The notes beneath the pieces were generated by a model. It was not told the origin of the DNA, did no database searches, and saw only the letters and a program-made list of their open reading frames with translations. Of a stretch of DNA of 64,000 bases, positions 17,666 through 25,670 are shown in pieces. A program made the translations under genes and the position numbers. This stretch comes from Alphaproteobacteria bacterium (GTDB taxonomy: Bacteria; Pseudomonadota; Alphaproteobacteria; Micropepsales; Micropepsaceae), in assembly GCA_947465395.1 (NCBI GenBank), contig CANIAL010000003.1:94061-158060 (forward strand). Reading direction: 5' to 3'. How positions within the stretch are numbered: the stretch's first letter is position 1; the number at the start of each line of letters is the position of its first letter.

Positions 17666-19567
17666 ATGTTGAAATCCACTCTCTTTATATCCGCTGCCTT
17701 GGCAGCTCTTTCGGTGCCCGCCTACGCGCAGGTGGCCCTTTCCGGTGAAACAGTGGTGGTCAGCGCCACCCGCATCGCCACCCCCCAGGCCCAGCTTGGC
17801 AGCAGTGTCAGCGTGGTGACGGCAGCCGACATTGAATCCCGCCAGCTTCGCACCCTGCCGGACGTGCTGCGCGACCAGCCGGGCCTCAGCCTGGTGCAGA
17901 CGGGCGGCGTGGGCGGACAGACCTCGCTTTTCCTGCGCGGGTCGAACCCCAACCACACCAAGGTGCTGCTGGACGGCATTGACCTGGCCGATCCCGCCAC
18001 GTCGAACGGCGCGGCCGACCTCAGCAAGATCATGGCGGGCGACATCGCCCAGGTGGAAGTGCTGCGCGGCCCGCAGGGCGCGCTGTATGGTTCGGATGCC
18101 ATTGGCGGCGTGGTCAACATCATCACCAAGTCGGGCAATGGGCCGCTGACCTTTACCGGCAGCGTGGAGGGCGGCTCCTTCGATACCGCCAACCAGTCGC
18201 TGGGCGCATCGGGTTCGGTGGGCGATTTTCATTATTCTGCCACGCTTCAGCATGTGCATGTCGGCTCTACGCCGGTGACGCCGCTGAATCTTCTGCCCGC
18301 GGGCAGCACGCGCAACAATGATTTCTACGACAATGTCACCGCCACCACCAAGCTGGGCCTGCAGATCACCGACAATTTCGATGTCGGGCTGGTGGGCCGT
18401 TACTATGACAGCCTGGGCAAGTTCACCGGCGACGGCTTCAGCCTGGTCACCTTCACCACCGTGCCGTCGGCCACCCGCACCCGCGTCTCGGCCCTGCAAT
18501 ATGACACGCGCGGCACCGCGCACCTGGTGCTGTGGGACGGACGGCTGGACCAGACACTGGGCCTTGCCTATGGCACCAGCCTTGCCGCCACCATGGACCC
18601 CGACAATGGCAACAGCCGCACCAAGGGCGACCGCATCAAGCTGGACTGGCAGGGCAATATTCGCGTCGCGGACGGTCAGACGCTGGTGCTGGGCGCGGAA
18701 AATGCCCGCGATGCGCTGCACCGGGGCCAGGCGTTCGGTTTTCCCAGCAACCTGGCGGTGGGCGTTACCACCAATGCCGGCTATGGCGAATTGCAGTCCG
18801 ATTTCGGCAACGGCTTTTTCAACAGCGCCAGCGTGCGTTACGACAGCAACAGCCGTTTCGGCGGCCGCACCACCTGGCGCATCGCACCGGCCTTTGTTTA
18901 TGAAGGCACCAGGCTGCATGCCAGCATCGGCACCGGCTTCAAGGCGCCGTCCCTGCAACAGCTTTACGGACCCTTTGGCGGCAATCCGGCGCTGACCCCG
19001 GAAACCAGCACCGGTTATGATGTGGGCGTGGAGCAAAGCCTGCTGAACGGTCACCTGACCGGCGGCGTCACCTGGTTCCACAATGACATCAAGAACCTGA
19101 TCAGCACCGGGCCTGCGCCGGCCTTCCTCAACATCAATATCGGCAAGGCCCGCACGCAAGGCGTGGAAAGCTTCATCGCCTGGCGGGTGCTGGAAACGCT
19201 GACCCTGCGCGCCGATTACACCTATACCGATGCGGTGGACGGCGTCACCAAGCTGGCCCTGCTGCGCCGCCCGCGCAACAAGGTCAGTGTGTCGGGCGAA
19301 TGGCAGGCGACGGACGCTCTGTCGCTGAACGCCACGCTGTTGCATGTCGGGCCGCAGATTGACGGCAATCGCGACTTTTCGATCCCGCGCCTGAAAATGC
19401 CCGCCTACACCACCTTGGACCTGGCGGCGTCGTACCGGCTGACGGACAATTTCAGCCTGTTTGGCCGTGTTGAGAACGCGTTCGACACACGCTATCAAAG
19501 CCCGGACGGTTTCCTGCGCCCCGGCATCGGTGCTTTCGGCGGGATCAAGGTAAACTTCCAACTTTGA
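17666..19567 (+). CDS. btuB: TonB-dependent vitamin B12 receptor (BtuB-like)
   Basis: Outer-membrane gated channel for cobalamin. The ATG at 17666 follows the ribosome site TCAGGAGA and gives 633 residues. A signal peptide (1-20, ending AYA-QV) leads to a TonB box-like ETVVVSATR. The plug domain (about 35-150) contains LRDQPGLSLVQTGG, FLRGSNPNHTKVLLDGI, VEVLRGPQGALYGSDAIGGVVNIITK. A 22-strand type barrel follows, ending GIKVNFQL. Substrate is inferred from the cobalamin riboswitch in its leader and from the ABC genes that follow. Confidence 0.92.
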   Translation: MLKSTLFISAALAALSVPAYAQVALSGETVVVSATRIATPQAQLGSSVSVVTAADIESRQLRTLPDVLRDQPGLSLVQTGGVGGQTSLFLRGSNPNHTKVLLDGIDLADPATSNGAADLSKIMAGDIAQVEVLRGPQGALYGSDAIGGVVNIITKSGNGPLTFTGSVEGGSFDTANQSLGASGSVGDFHYSATLQHVHVGSTPVTPLNLLPAGSTRNNDFYDNVTATTKLGLQITDNFDVGLVGRYYDSLGKFTGDGFSLVTFTTVPSATRTRVSALQYDTRGTAHLVLWDGRLDQTLGLAYGTSLAATMDPDNGNSRTKGDRIKLDWQGNIRVADGQTLVLGAENARDALHRGQAFGFPSNLAVGVTTNAGYGELQSDFGNGFFNSASVRYDSNSRFGGRTTWRIAPAFVYEGTRLHASIGTGFKAPSLQQLYGPFGGNPALTPETSTGYDVGVEQSLLNGHLTGGVTWFHNDIKNLISTGPAPAFLNINIGKARTQGVESFIAWRVLETLTLRADYTYTDAVDGVTKLALLRRPRNKVSVSGEWQATDALSLNATLLHVGPQIDGNRDFSIPRLKMPAYTTLDLAASYRLTDNFSLFGRVENAFDTRYQSPDGFLRPGIGAFGGIKVNFQL

Positions 19568-19570
19568 TTG

Positions 19571-19661
19571 CCCCCATCTGTCACAGCTCGGGTCGGCAAG
19601 TGCCGACACCTCGCTGCGACACCTTCCCCCGCCAGATGCTTCGCATCACGGGGGAAGGAAG
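19571..19661. repeat. Intergenic palindromic repeat, type B, copy 1
   Basis: Begins CCCCCATCTGTCACAGCTCGG, then a GTCGGCA/TGCCGAC stem, ACACCTCGCTGCGACA, and a hairpin with arms CTTCCCCCG/CGGGGGAAG holding GATGCTTCGCATC. The same layout occurs at 31888, 31991 and, inverted, at 38906. It sits between btuB and btuF, which otherwise look like one operon. Confidence 0.78.
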
Positions 19662-19674
19662 CTAGTGTTTGCTT

Positions 19675-20490
19675 ATGAATAAGCTTGGAATAACCGCAAC
19701 CGTGCTTCTGCTCTGTACAGGGCAGGGTGCGGTTGCGGGCGTGCCGCAACGCATCATGTCGCTGAAGCTCTGCACCGACCAGCTTCTGATGAGCGTGCTG
19801 CCGGAGCTCGGGCGCATCGCCTCGGTCACTTATCTTTCACGCGAAGCAGCCGCGCTGAAAATCTGGCCGCAAGCCGCCCGCATTCCCGTCAACCACAACA
19901 GCGTTGAAGAAGTGCTTTCGGTGCGGCCCGACCTGATCCTCACTGACAGTTTCACGCCCGCCCCCATGCGGGCGCTGCTGGCCAAAAGCGGTGCGCGGCT
20001 GGTCGAAGTGCCCGAAGCGCAGGATTTCGAAGGCATCCGCGCCAACACCATGCTGGTGGCGCGCGAAGTGGGGGCAGACGCCAGCGGCCTGCTGGCGCAG
20101 ATGGACGCCAGCCTGGCGGCGCTGAAGGCATCGCGCCCGCCGGCGGCGCTGCGCGTGGCGGGCTGGGGCAATGGCGGGTTCCTGCCCGGGCAGGACACGT
20201 TCTTCAACACGGTTTTGACGGCGGCGGGGGCGGTCAATGTCGCGGGCCATGATGGCGGTTATTACGATGTGGAGGCGTTGATCGCGGCGCATCCCCAGGC
20301 GTTGCTCTATGGCGACGCCTATGCCGGGACGCCGTCGCTGCGGCTGGACCAGGACACCCATCCCGTGCTGCTGAAACTGTATGGCAACCGGCGCGTCACC
20401 TATCCATCCGCCTTTTTCAACTGTCCCTTGCCGCAAAGCGCCGATGCGGCGCTGGCTTTGCAGCGCGCGCTGGCCCGCGTGGCGCCATGA
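19675..20490 (+). CDS. btuF: Periplasmic cobalamin-binding protein (BtuF-like)
   Basis: ABC transporter substrate-binding protein, about 271 residues from ATG 19675 (an in-frame TTG lies two codons earlier). A signal peptide ends near GAVA-GVP. The fold is that of the helical-backbone Peripla_BP_2 family: RIMSLKLCTDQLLMSVLPE, VEEVLSVRPDLILTD, YYDVEALIAAHPQALLYGD. Substrate is inferred from neighbours: riboswitch-controlled btuB upstream and btuC/btuD downstream. The stop overlaps btuC as ATGA. Iron-siderophore binding is an alternative, less likely with the riboswitch. Confidence 0.82.
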   Translation: MNKLGITATVLLLCTGQGAVAGVPQRIMSLKLCTDQLLMSVLPELGRIASVTYLSREAAALKIWPQAARIPVNHNSVEEVLSVRPDLILTDSFTPAPMRALLAKSGARLVEVPEAQDFEGIRANTMLVAREVGADASGLLAQMDASLAALKASRPPAALRVAGWGNGGFLPGQDTFFNTVLTAAGAVNVAGHDGGYYDVEALIAAHPQALLYGDAYAGTPSLRLDQDTHPVLLKLYGNRRVTYPSAFFNCPLPQSADAALALQRALARVAP

Positions 20491-21452
20491 AAAAGCTGGC
20501 GCTGATCCTGGTGATATTGCTGGCGGCGGCTTTCGCGCTGTCATTGCTGGCAGGCCGCGTCTGGCTGCCGCTGGATGCGATATTTTCCGGTGATCCGCTG
20601 GCGCGTTTGATCATCACGGACATTCGAATCCCACGCGGTGTGCTGGCGTTGCTGGTGGGGGCAAGTTTGGGATTGTCCGGCGCGGTGCTGCAGGGCCTGA
20701 CCCGCAATCCGCTGGCCGAACCGTCGCTGCTGGGCGTTTCCACCGGCGCGGCCCTGGGCGCAGTGGTGGCGATCTATTTCGGCGTGACATCACTGACGAT
20801 TTTCGGCGGACCGCTTTTGGGCATGGCGGGCGCGCTGGCGGCGGCGGCGCTGACCTTTGGCCTGGGCCGTGGCGGCGGCACCATCGCGCTGGTGCTGGCG
20901 GGGGCGGCGGTGTCCAGCCTGACGGCGGCGGGCATCGCGCTGGCGCTGAACTTCGCGCCCAATCCCTATGCGGCGTACGAGATCATGAACTGGCTCTTGG
21001 GTTCGCTGGCCGACAAAAGCTGGACGCAGGTCTACTTGGTGCTGCCCTTCATCGTCATCGGCCTGGCGCTTCTGGCAAGCACGGGCGGCGCGCTGGATGC
21101 GCTCACGCTTGGCGAAACATCTGCCCAGAGCCTTGGCGTCAATCTGGCCCGGCTGCGCGTGATGGCGATACTGGGCACGGCGCTGGCGGTGGGCGCGGCC
21201 ACCTCCGTCACCGGCGCCATCGGCTTCATCGGTTTGGTAGCGCCGCATCTGGTGCGCCCCTTTGTGGGCCATCTGCCCAGCCGCATTCTTCTTCCAGCTT
21301 CCTTGAGCGGGGCCTTGCTGCTGCTGCTGGCCGACAGCGCGGCGCGACTGATTCACCTGGGGCCCGAACTGAAGCTGGGTGTCTTCACGGCGCTGGTGGG
21401 AACGCCCTTTTTCTTCTGGCTTGTGGTGCGCCTGAAAAGGACCTCACCATGA
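20487..21452 (+). CDS. btuC: B12 ABC transporter permease (BtuC, FecCD family)
   Basis: Inner-membrane permease of 321 residues with about ten helices. FecCD family motifs are visible: RIPRGVLALLVGASLGLSGA, LTRNPLAEPSLLGVSTGAALGA, and the cytoplasmic coupling region LGVNLARLRVMAI followed by GAIGFIGLVAPHLVRP. It should form a dimer with two BtuD subunits and receive cobalamin from BtuF. It overlaps btuF by four bases; btuD begins 13 bases after its stop. Confidence 0.88.
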   Translation: MKKLALILVILLAAAFALSLLAGRVWLPLDAIFSGDPLARLIITDIRIPRGVLALLVGASLGLSGAVLQGLTRNPLAEPSLLGVSTGAALGAVVAIYFGVTSLTIFGGPLLGMAGALAAAALTFGLGRGGGTIALVLAGAAVSSLTAAGIALALNFAPNPYAAYEIMNWLLGSLADKSWTQVYLVLPFIVIGLALLASTGGALDALTLGETSAQSLGVNLARLRVMAILGTALAVGAATSVTGAIGFIGLVAPHLVRPFVGHLPSRILLPASLSGALLLLLADSAARLIHLGPELKLGVFTALVGTPFFFWLVVRLKRTSP

Positions 21453-21465
21453 GAAGTGTGGGGCC

Positions 21466-22233
21466 ATGATCGAAGCGCGCGACATCCATGTAGCCAAGGG
21501 CGGTCGGCAGATTCTCACCAATCTCTCCGTGAAAGCGGGGGCGGGCGAGATGCTGGTGGTGATCGGCCCCAATGGCGCGGGAAAATCCACGCTTCTGTCC
21601 GTGCTGGCGGGGCTGCTGAAGCCGGATTCCGGTGACGTGCAACTGGATGGGCGCGATATTGCCGCCATTTCGTCCCGCGAATTGGCGCAGCGCCGGGCCT
21701 ACCTGCCGCAAAATCCCGTCTGCGAATGGCCGATATCGGTGGAGCGTCTGGTGGCGCTGGGGCTTGGTCCCACCCTGCCGGTTTTTGGCGGCTTTGCCCC
21801 GTCACAGGATGCGGCCATCAGCGCCGCGCTGGCCGCCACCGATCTGACGGCCCGCCGCGACCAGCCCGCCACCACGCTGTCGGGCGGCGAATTCGCCCGC
21901 GCCATGCTGGCACGCGCCATGGTGGCGACGCCCGACATATTGATCGTGGACGAACCGGTGACGGGGCTGGACCCGCGCCACGCCATGGAGGGCATGGCCC
22001 GGCTTTCGGGCTATGCCGCAACCGGCAAGCTGGTGATTGCGTCCTTGCACGACCTCACCTTGGCGGCGCGGCATGCCACGCGAATCTTGGCCTTGAAAGA
22101 CGGGTGCATTTTGGGCGACGGCCCCGTGTCACAGACCTTAACACCTGGCCTGATCTGGGACGTTTTCGGGGTGCGGGGGGAACTGCGCGGGCAGGGGCCT
22201 CACGCGGCGGTGGATTTAATTTCTACGGATTGA
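21466..22233 (+). CDS. btuD: B12 ABC transporter ATP-binding protein (BtuD)
   Basis: ATPase subunit, 255 residues. Walker A GPNGAGKSTLLS (near residue 35), Q-loop LPQNPV, signature LSGGEFARAMLARAM, Walker B ILIVDEPVTGLD and switch His in VIASLHDLT are all present. It is the last gene of the btuB-F-C-D set. A 238-base regulatory gap then precedes nrdA. Confidence 0.9.
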   Translation: MIEARDIHVAKGGRQILTNLSVKAGAGEMLVVIGPNGAGKSTLLSVLAGLLKPDSGDVQLDGRDIAAISSRELAQRRAYLPQNPVCEWPISVERLVALGLGPTLPVFGGFAPSQDAAISAALAATDLTARRDQPATTLSGGEFARAMLARAMVATPDILIVDEPVTGLDPRHAMEGMARLSGYAATGKLVIASLHDLTLAARHATRILALKDGCILGDGPVSQTLTPGLIWDVFGVRGELRGQGPHAAVDLISTD

Positions 22234-22252
22234 AAATTTTTCGCTTGCGGGC

Positions 22253-22261
22253 TTATCCACA
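22253..22261 (+). promoter_or_regulatory. DnaA box TTATCCACA upstream of nrdAB
   Basis: A perfect match to the consensus DnaA box, 211 bases before the nrdA start and 20 bases after btuD. In E. coli, and reportedly in Caulobacter, DnaA controls nucleotide-synthesis genes, which makes this site a plausible regulator of ribonucleotide reductase. One site only was seen. Confidence 0.55.
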
Positions 22262-22294
22262 GGCCAAATCCGCTTGACGGAACCCCCGAATGAC

Positions 22295-22360
22295 CCACTA
22301 GATATGGCGGCTGGGTTCTCTGATTTGTCACATTTTTGGGGTAACGAGGGCATATGGTGG
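22295..22360 (+). promoter_or_regulatory. Possible pair of NrdR-like boxes
   Basis: CCACTAGATATGGCGG (22295-22310) and CGAGGGCATATGGTGG (22345-22360) partly match the 16-bp NrdR consensus ACAC-ATATAT-GTGT, the first in both halves and the second mainly in its right half. They are 50 bases apart, five helical turns; pairs three turns apart are more usual. The place, before nrdAB, is right, but the match is modest. Confidence 0.3.
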
Positions 22361-22471
22361 GTCACATAGCTGATCCGGCCAACGCCCCAATTTCCCCCAC
22401 AGAGAACCCGTGCCTGCCCGGTCCCCAAAGGCCGGTTTTGACGGTACTGGTTTTCAGATGAGGGGCATTTC

Positions 22472-24475
22472 ATGTCGGCAGTTGGCAAACTTGATAATTC
22501 TGGCGACTTTGATGAAAACGGACAGCTTGTTGAGACGCCTTACCGCGCCAGCCTGACCAAGCAGAAAGGGGCGCCGAAGGCCGCCGCCAAGGTCAAGGCG
22601 AAGACTCTCCCGCCGGTTCCCGAAGCCACCCAGGATCTGGTGCGCCCCCGGCCGCTGCCGCCCGCGCCGTCCCCGCTTGCGCCCCGCCCCGTTCCCGCCG
22701 ACCTGGTCCTGGACCATGGCCGCGACATTCTTTTGACCGCTTTCGGAAAAGCCACCCTGACCGACCGTTACCTGATGCCGGGCGAGAGCTTCCAGGACAT
22801 GTTCGCCCGCGTCTCCTGCGCCTATGCCGATGACGTGGCCCATGCCCAGCGTCTTTATGATGCCATGAGCCAGCTCTGGTTCATGCCCGCCACGCCGATC
22901 CTGTCCAATGGCGGCACCAAGCGCGGCTTGCCCATTTCCTGTTTCCTGAATGACGTTTCGGATTCGCTGGACGGCATCGTCGGCACCTGGAACGAGAACG
23001 TGGCGCTGGCATCCAATGGCGGCGGCATCGGCACCTATTGGGGCAAGGTCCGCTCCATCGGCGAAAAAGTGAAGACCGGCCAGACCAGCGGCATCATCCC
23101 CTTCATCCATGTGATGGACGGGCTGACGCTTGCCATTTCGCAAGGTTCGCTGCGCCGTGGTTCGGCGGCGGTGTACCTGGACATCGCGCACCCGGAAATC
23201 GAAGAATTCCTGGAAATTCGCAAGGCGTCGGGCGATTTCAACCGCAAGGGCCTGAACCTGCATCACGGCATCAACATCACCGACGAATTCATGGAGTGCG
23301 TGAAAGAGGGCAAGATGTTCGGCCTTCGCAGCCCCAAGGACCAGACGGTGCTGCGCGAAGTGAATGCCCGCCAGCTTTGGCAGCGCATCCTGGAAACCCG
23401 CCTGCAGACGGGCGAGCCCTATATTCTGAACATTGACGCGGTGAACCGCGCCCTGCCCAAGCACCAGCGCGAGCTGGGCCTGAAGGTCAATACCTCGAAC
23501 CTGTGCAGCGAGATCACGCTTCCCACCGGCACCGATCATCGCGGCGAAGACCGCACCGCCGTCTGCTGCCTGTCGTCGCTGAACATCGAAACCTGGGACC
23601 AGTGGAACGAAGTACCCGGTTTCGTGGAAGATGTTCTTCGCATGCTGGACAATGTGCTGACCGATTTCATCGAGAATGCGCCCCCCAGCATGAAGCGCGC
23701 CATCTATTCGGCCACCCGCGAGCGTTCGGTGGGCCTGGGCGTGATGGGCTTCCATTCTTTCCTGCAGGCCAAGTCCATTCCCATGGAAAGCGCCATGGCC
23801 AAGTCCTGGAACCTGCGTATCTTCAAGAAGATCCGCCGCGAGGCGGATGCGGCGTCGTATCTGCTGGCCGAAGAACGCGGTCCCTGCCCGGACGCCGCGG
23901 AAAAGGGCATGAAGGCCCGCTTCAGCCACAAGATCGCCATCGCCCCCACCGCCAGCATTTCCATCATCTGCGGCGGCACCAGCGCGTGTGTCGAACCCAT
24001 TCCGGCCAATGTCTATACCCACAAGACGCTGTCGGGCGCTTTCTCGGTCCGCAATCCCTATCTCAGCCAGGTCCTGGCGGAGAAAGGCCATGACGATGCC
24101 GCCACCTGGGCCTCCATCGTGGAGCAGGAAGGTTCTGTCCAGCACCTGGATTTCCTGGACGAAGATGAAAAGTCGGTTTTCCGCACTGCGTTCGAAATTG
24201 ACCAGCGCTGGATCATCGAACTGGCGGCCGACCGCACGCCCTTTATCTGCCAGAGCCAGTCGCTGAACCTGTTCCTGCCCGCCGACATCGACAAGTGGGA
24301 TTTGCACATGCTGCACTGGACGGCATGGGAGCGCGGCATCAAGAGCCTTTATTATTGCCGCTCCAAATCCATCAGCCGCGCCGGTTTCGCCGGCCAGCTG
24401 GAGAAAAAGGAAAAGGGCGCGGTGATGAACGCGCCCGCCAAGACGGACTATGAGGAGTGTCTGGCGTGTCAATAA
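22472..24475 (+). CDS. nrdA: Ribonucleotide reductase class I, alpha subunit
   Basis: Large subunit that reduces ribonucleoside diphosphates to deoxyribonucleotides. The protein has 667 residues. Catalytic residues are visible: PISCFLND (substrate Cys), NLCSEITL (radical Cys and Glu), AVCCLSSLN (second Cys of the pair), LYYCRS (radical-transfer Tyr pair) and the C-terminal EECLACQ thiols. The first 90 residues are Pro/Ala/Lys-rich and contain no recognisable ATP-cone, the domain that gives overall dATP inhibition in many NrdA proteins. The gene overlaps nrdB by ten bases. Confidence 0.94.
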   Translation: MSAVGKLDNSGDFDENGQLVETPYRASLTKQKGAPKAAAKVKAKTLPPVPEATQDLVRPRPLPPAPSPLAPRPVPADLVLDHGRDILLTAFGKATLTDRYLMPGESFQDMFARVSCAYADDVAHAQRLYDAMSQLWFMPATPILSNGGTKRGLPISCFLNDVSDSLDGIVGTWNENVALASNGGGIGTYWGKVRSIGEKVKTGQTSGIIPFIHVMDGLTLAISQGSLRRGSAAVYLDIAHPEIEEFLEIRKASGDFNRKGLNLHHGINITDEFMECVKEGKMFGLRSPKDQTVLREVNARQLWQRILETRLQTGEPYILNIDAVNRALPKHQRELGLKVNTSNLCSEITLPTGTDHRGEDRTAVCCLSSLNIETWDQWNEVPGFVEDVLRMLDNVLTDFIENAPPSMKRAIYSATRERSVGLGVMGFHSFLQAKSIPMESAMAKSWNLRIFKKIRREADAASYLLAEERGPCPDAAEKGMKARFSHKIAIAPTASISIICGGTSACVEPIPANVYTHKTLSGAFSVRNPYLSQVLAEKGHDDAATWASIVEQEGSVQHLDFLDEDEKSVFRTAFEIDQRWIIELAADRTPFICQSQSLNLFLPADIDKWDLHMLHWTAWERGIKSLYYCRSKSISRAGFAGQLEKKEKGAVMNAPAKTDYEECLACQ

Positions 24476-25554
24476 TTCCCGGCAATATTGATCCCAGGAC
24501 TTTGATCGGCACCGGCAAGGTCGGGCTGCTGAAATCCACCGGCACATACGACATCAATCGCTATCCCTGGGCCTATGATTGCTGGAAGCGCCAGCAACAG
24601 ACGCACTGGATGGGCGAGGAAGTGCCGCTGGGCGCCGACATCAAGGACTGGCAGTCGGGCCGGCTGGCCGAATCCGAGAAAAATCTTCTCACCCAGATTT
24701 TCCGCTTCTTCACGCAAAGCGACGTGGAAGTGGGTGACAATTACCTGAAACGCTACATCCCCATCTTCCAGCCGCTGGAAGTGCAGATGATGATGGCCGC
24801 CTTCACCAACATGGAGACGGTGCATATCGACGCCTATGCGCTACTGCTCAAGACATTGGGCATGCCGCAAGCCGAATTCGAAGCCTTCCGCGACTATGAC
24901 GAGATGAAGGCCAAGGCCGATTACATGCACACCTTCGGCGTGGACACGGTGGCCGATGTGGCCCGCACGCTTGCCATGTTCGGGGCCTTCACCGAAGGCA
25001 TGTCGCTGTTCGCCAGCTTTGCCATGCTCCTGAATTTCCCCCGCCACAACAAGATGAACGGCATGGGCCAGATCGTCAGTTGGTCGGTGCGCGATGAAAG
25101 CCTGCATTGCGAAGGCATCATCAAGCTTTACCATTCCTGGAATGACGAGACCGGCGCCGTCACCAAGTCGGTTCAGAACGACATCATGGACGTGGCCCGG
25201 ACCATGGTGGGCCTGGAAGAGCGTTTCGTGGATCTGGCCTTCGGGATGGGCGAGATCGAGGGCATGACCCCGGGCGCCATCAAGGATTATGTGCGTTACA
25301 TCGCCGACTGGCGGCTGACGCAGTTGAAGCTGTCGCCGGTCTTCGGCAATTTCGAGGAGACCGTCAGCGGCTACAAGCAGATCAAGGCGCATCCCTTGCC
25401 CTGGCTGGTGGAAATCCTGAATGGCGTCGAGCACGCCAACTTCTTCGAACAGCGCGCCACCGAATATTCCAAGGGCGCCACCAGCGGCTCCTGGGATGGC
25501 GGCGAGGGTGTGTGGTCGCAGTTCGACAAGCGCAACCAGGTTGCCGCCGAATAA
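24466..25554 (+). CDS. nrdB: Ribonucleotide reductase class I, beta subunit
   Basis: Radical-generating subunit, about 362 residues. GTG 24466 is chosen because TGAGGAG lies 8 bases upstream; GTG 24457, three codons earlier, touches that site. Metal ligands and radical Tyr match class I beta: QSDVEVGDNY (first acidic ligand), METVHIDAY (Glu, His and Tyr with the spacing of E. coli E115, H118, Y122) and RDESLHCEGI (second Glu-His pair). No ATP-cone is fused to it. Confidence 0.93.
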   Translation: MSIIPGNIDPRTLIGTGKVGLLKSTGTYDINRYPWAYDCWKRQQQTHWMGEEVPLGADIKDWQSGRLAESEKNLLTQIFRFFTQSDVEVGDNYLKRYIPIFQPLEVQMMMAAFTNMETVHIDAYALLLKTLGMPQAEFEAFRDYDEMKAKADYMHTFGVDTVADVARTLAMFGAFTEGMSLFASFAMLLNFPRHNKMNGMGQIVSWSVRDESLHCEGIIKLYHSWNDETGAVTKSVQNDIMDVARTMVGLEERFVDLAFGMGEIEGMTPGAIKDYVRYIADWRLTQLKLSPVFGNFEETVSGYKQIKAHPLPWLVEILNGVEHANFFEQRATEYSKGATSGSWDGGEGVWSQFDKRNQVAAE

Positions 25555-25556
25555 CG

Positions 25557-25665
25557 CGGGTCTTTTGGGTCCTGAGTGCGTCGCTCGTGCTCACGTACTT
25601 TCGTACGCTCCGCGTTGGCCACGCTGTCGCTAGCCAACCCTGCTCAGTCCCCAAAATCCCTCGCG
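25557..25665. terminator. Long imperfect hairpin between nrdB and a convergent gene
   Basis: Outer arms TTTTGGGtCCTGAG and CTcAGtCCCCAAAA (about 25564-25577 and 25641-25655) enclose inner pairs such as ACGTAC/GTACG and GTTGGC/GCCAAC. It fills almost the whole gap between the stops of nrdB (+) and the convergent gene at 25671. It may end both transcripts, or be another repeat element of this genome; its inner part differs from types A and B. Confidence 0.5.
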
Positions 25666-25670
25666 TTGCG

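Noticed and set aside
17651..19609. A 652-codon minus-strand frame opposite btuB
   Set aside because: It is fully antisense to a TonB receptor with all motifs. Its composition (Gly, Arg, His, Gln) is that of a shadow frame.
24457..24465. GTG at 24457 as the nrdB start
   Set aside because: The Shine-Dalgarno TGAGGAG touches this codon; GTG 24466 has the proper 8-base spacing.
22454..24547. A 697-codon open frame on the minus strand opposite nrdA
   Set aside because: It is antisense to a clear NrdA along its whole length, has no recognisable domain, and long antisense frames are expected at this GC content.
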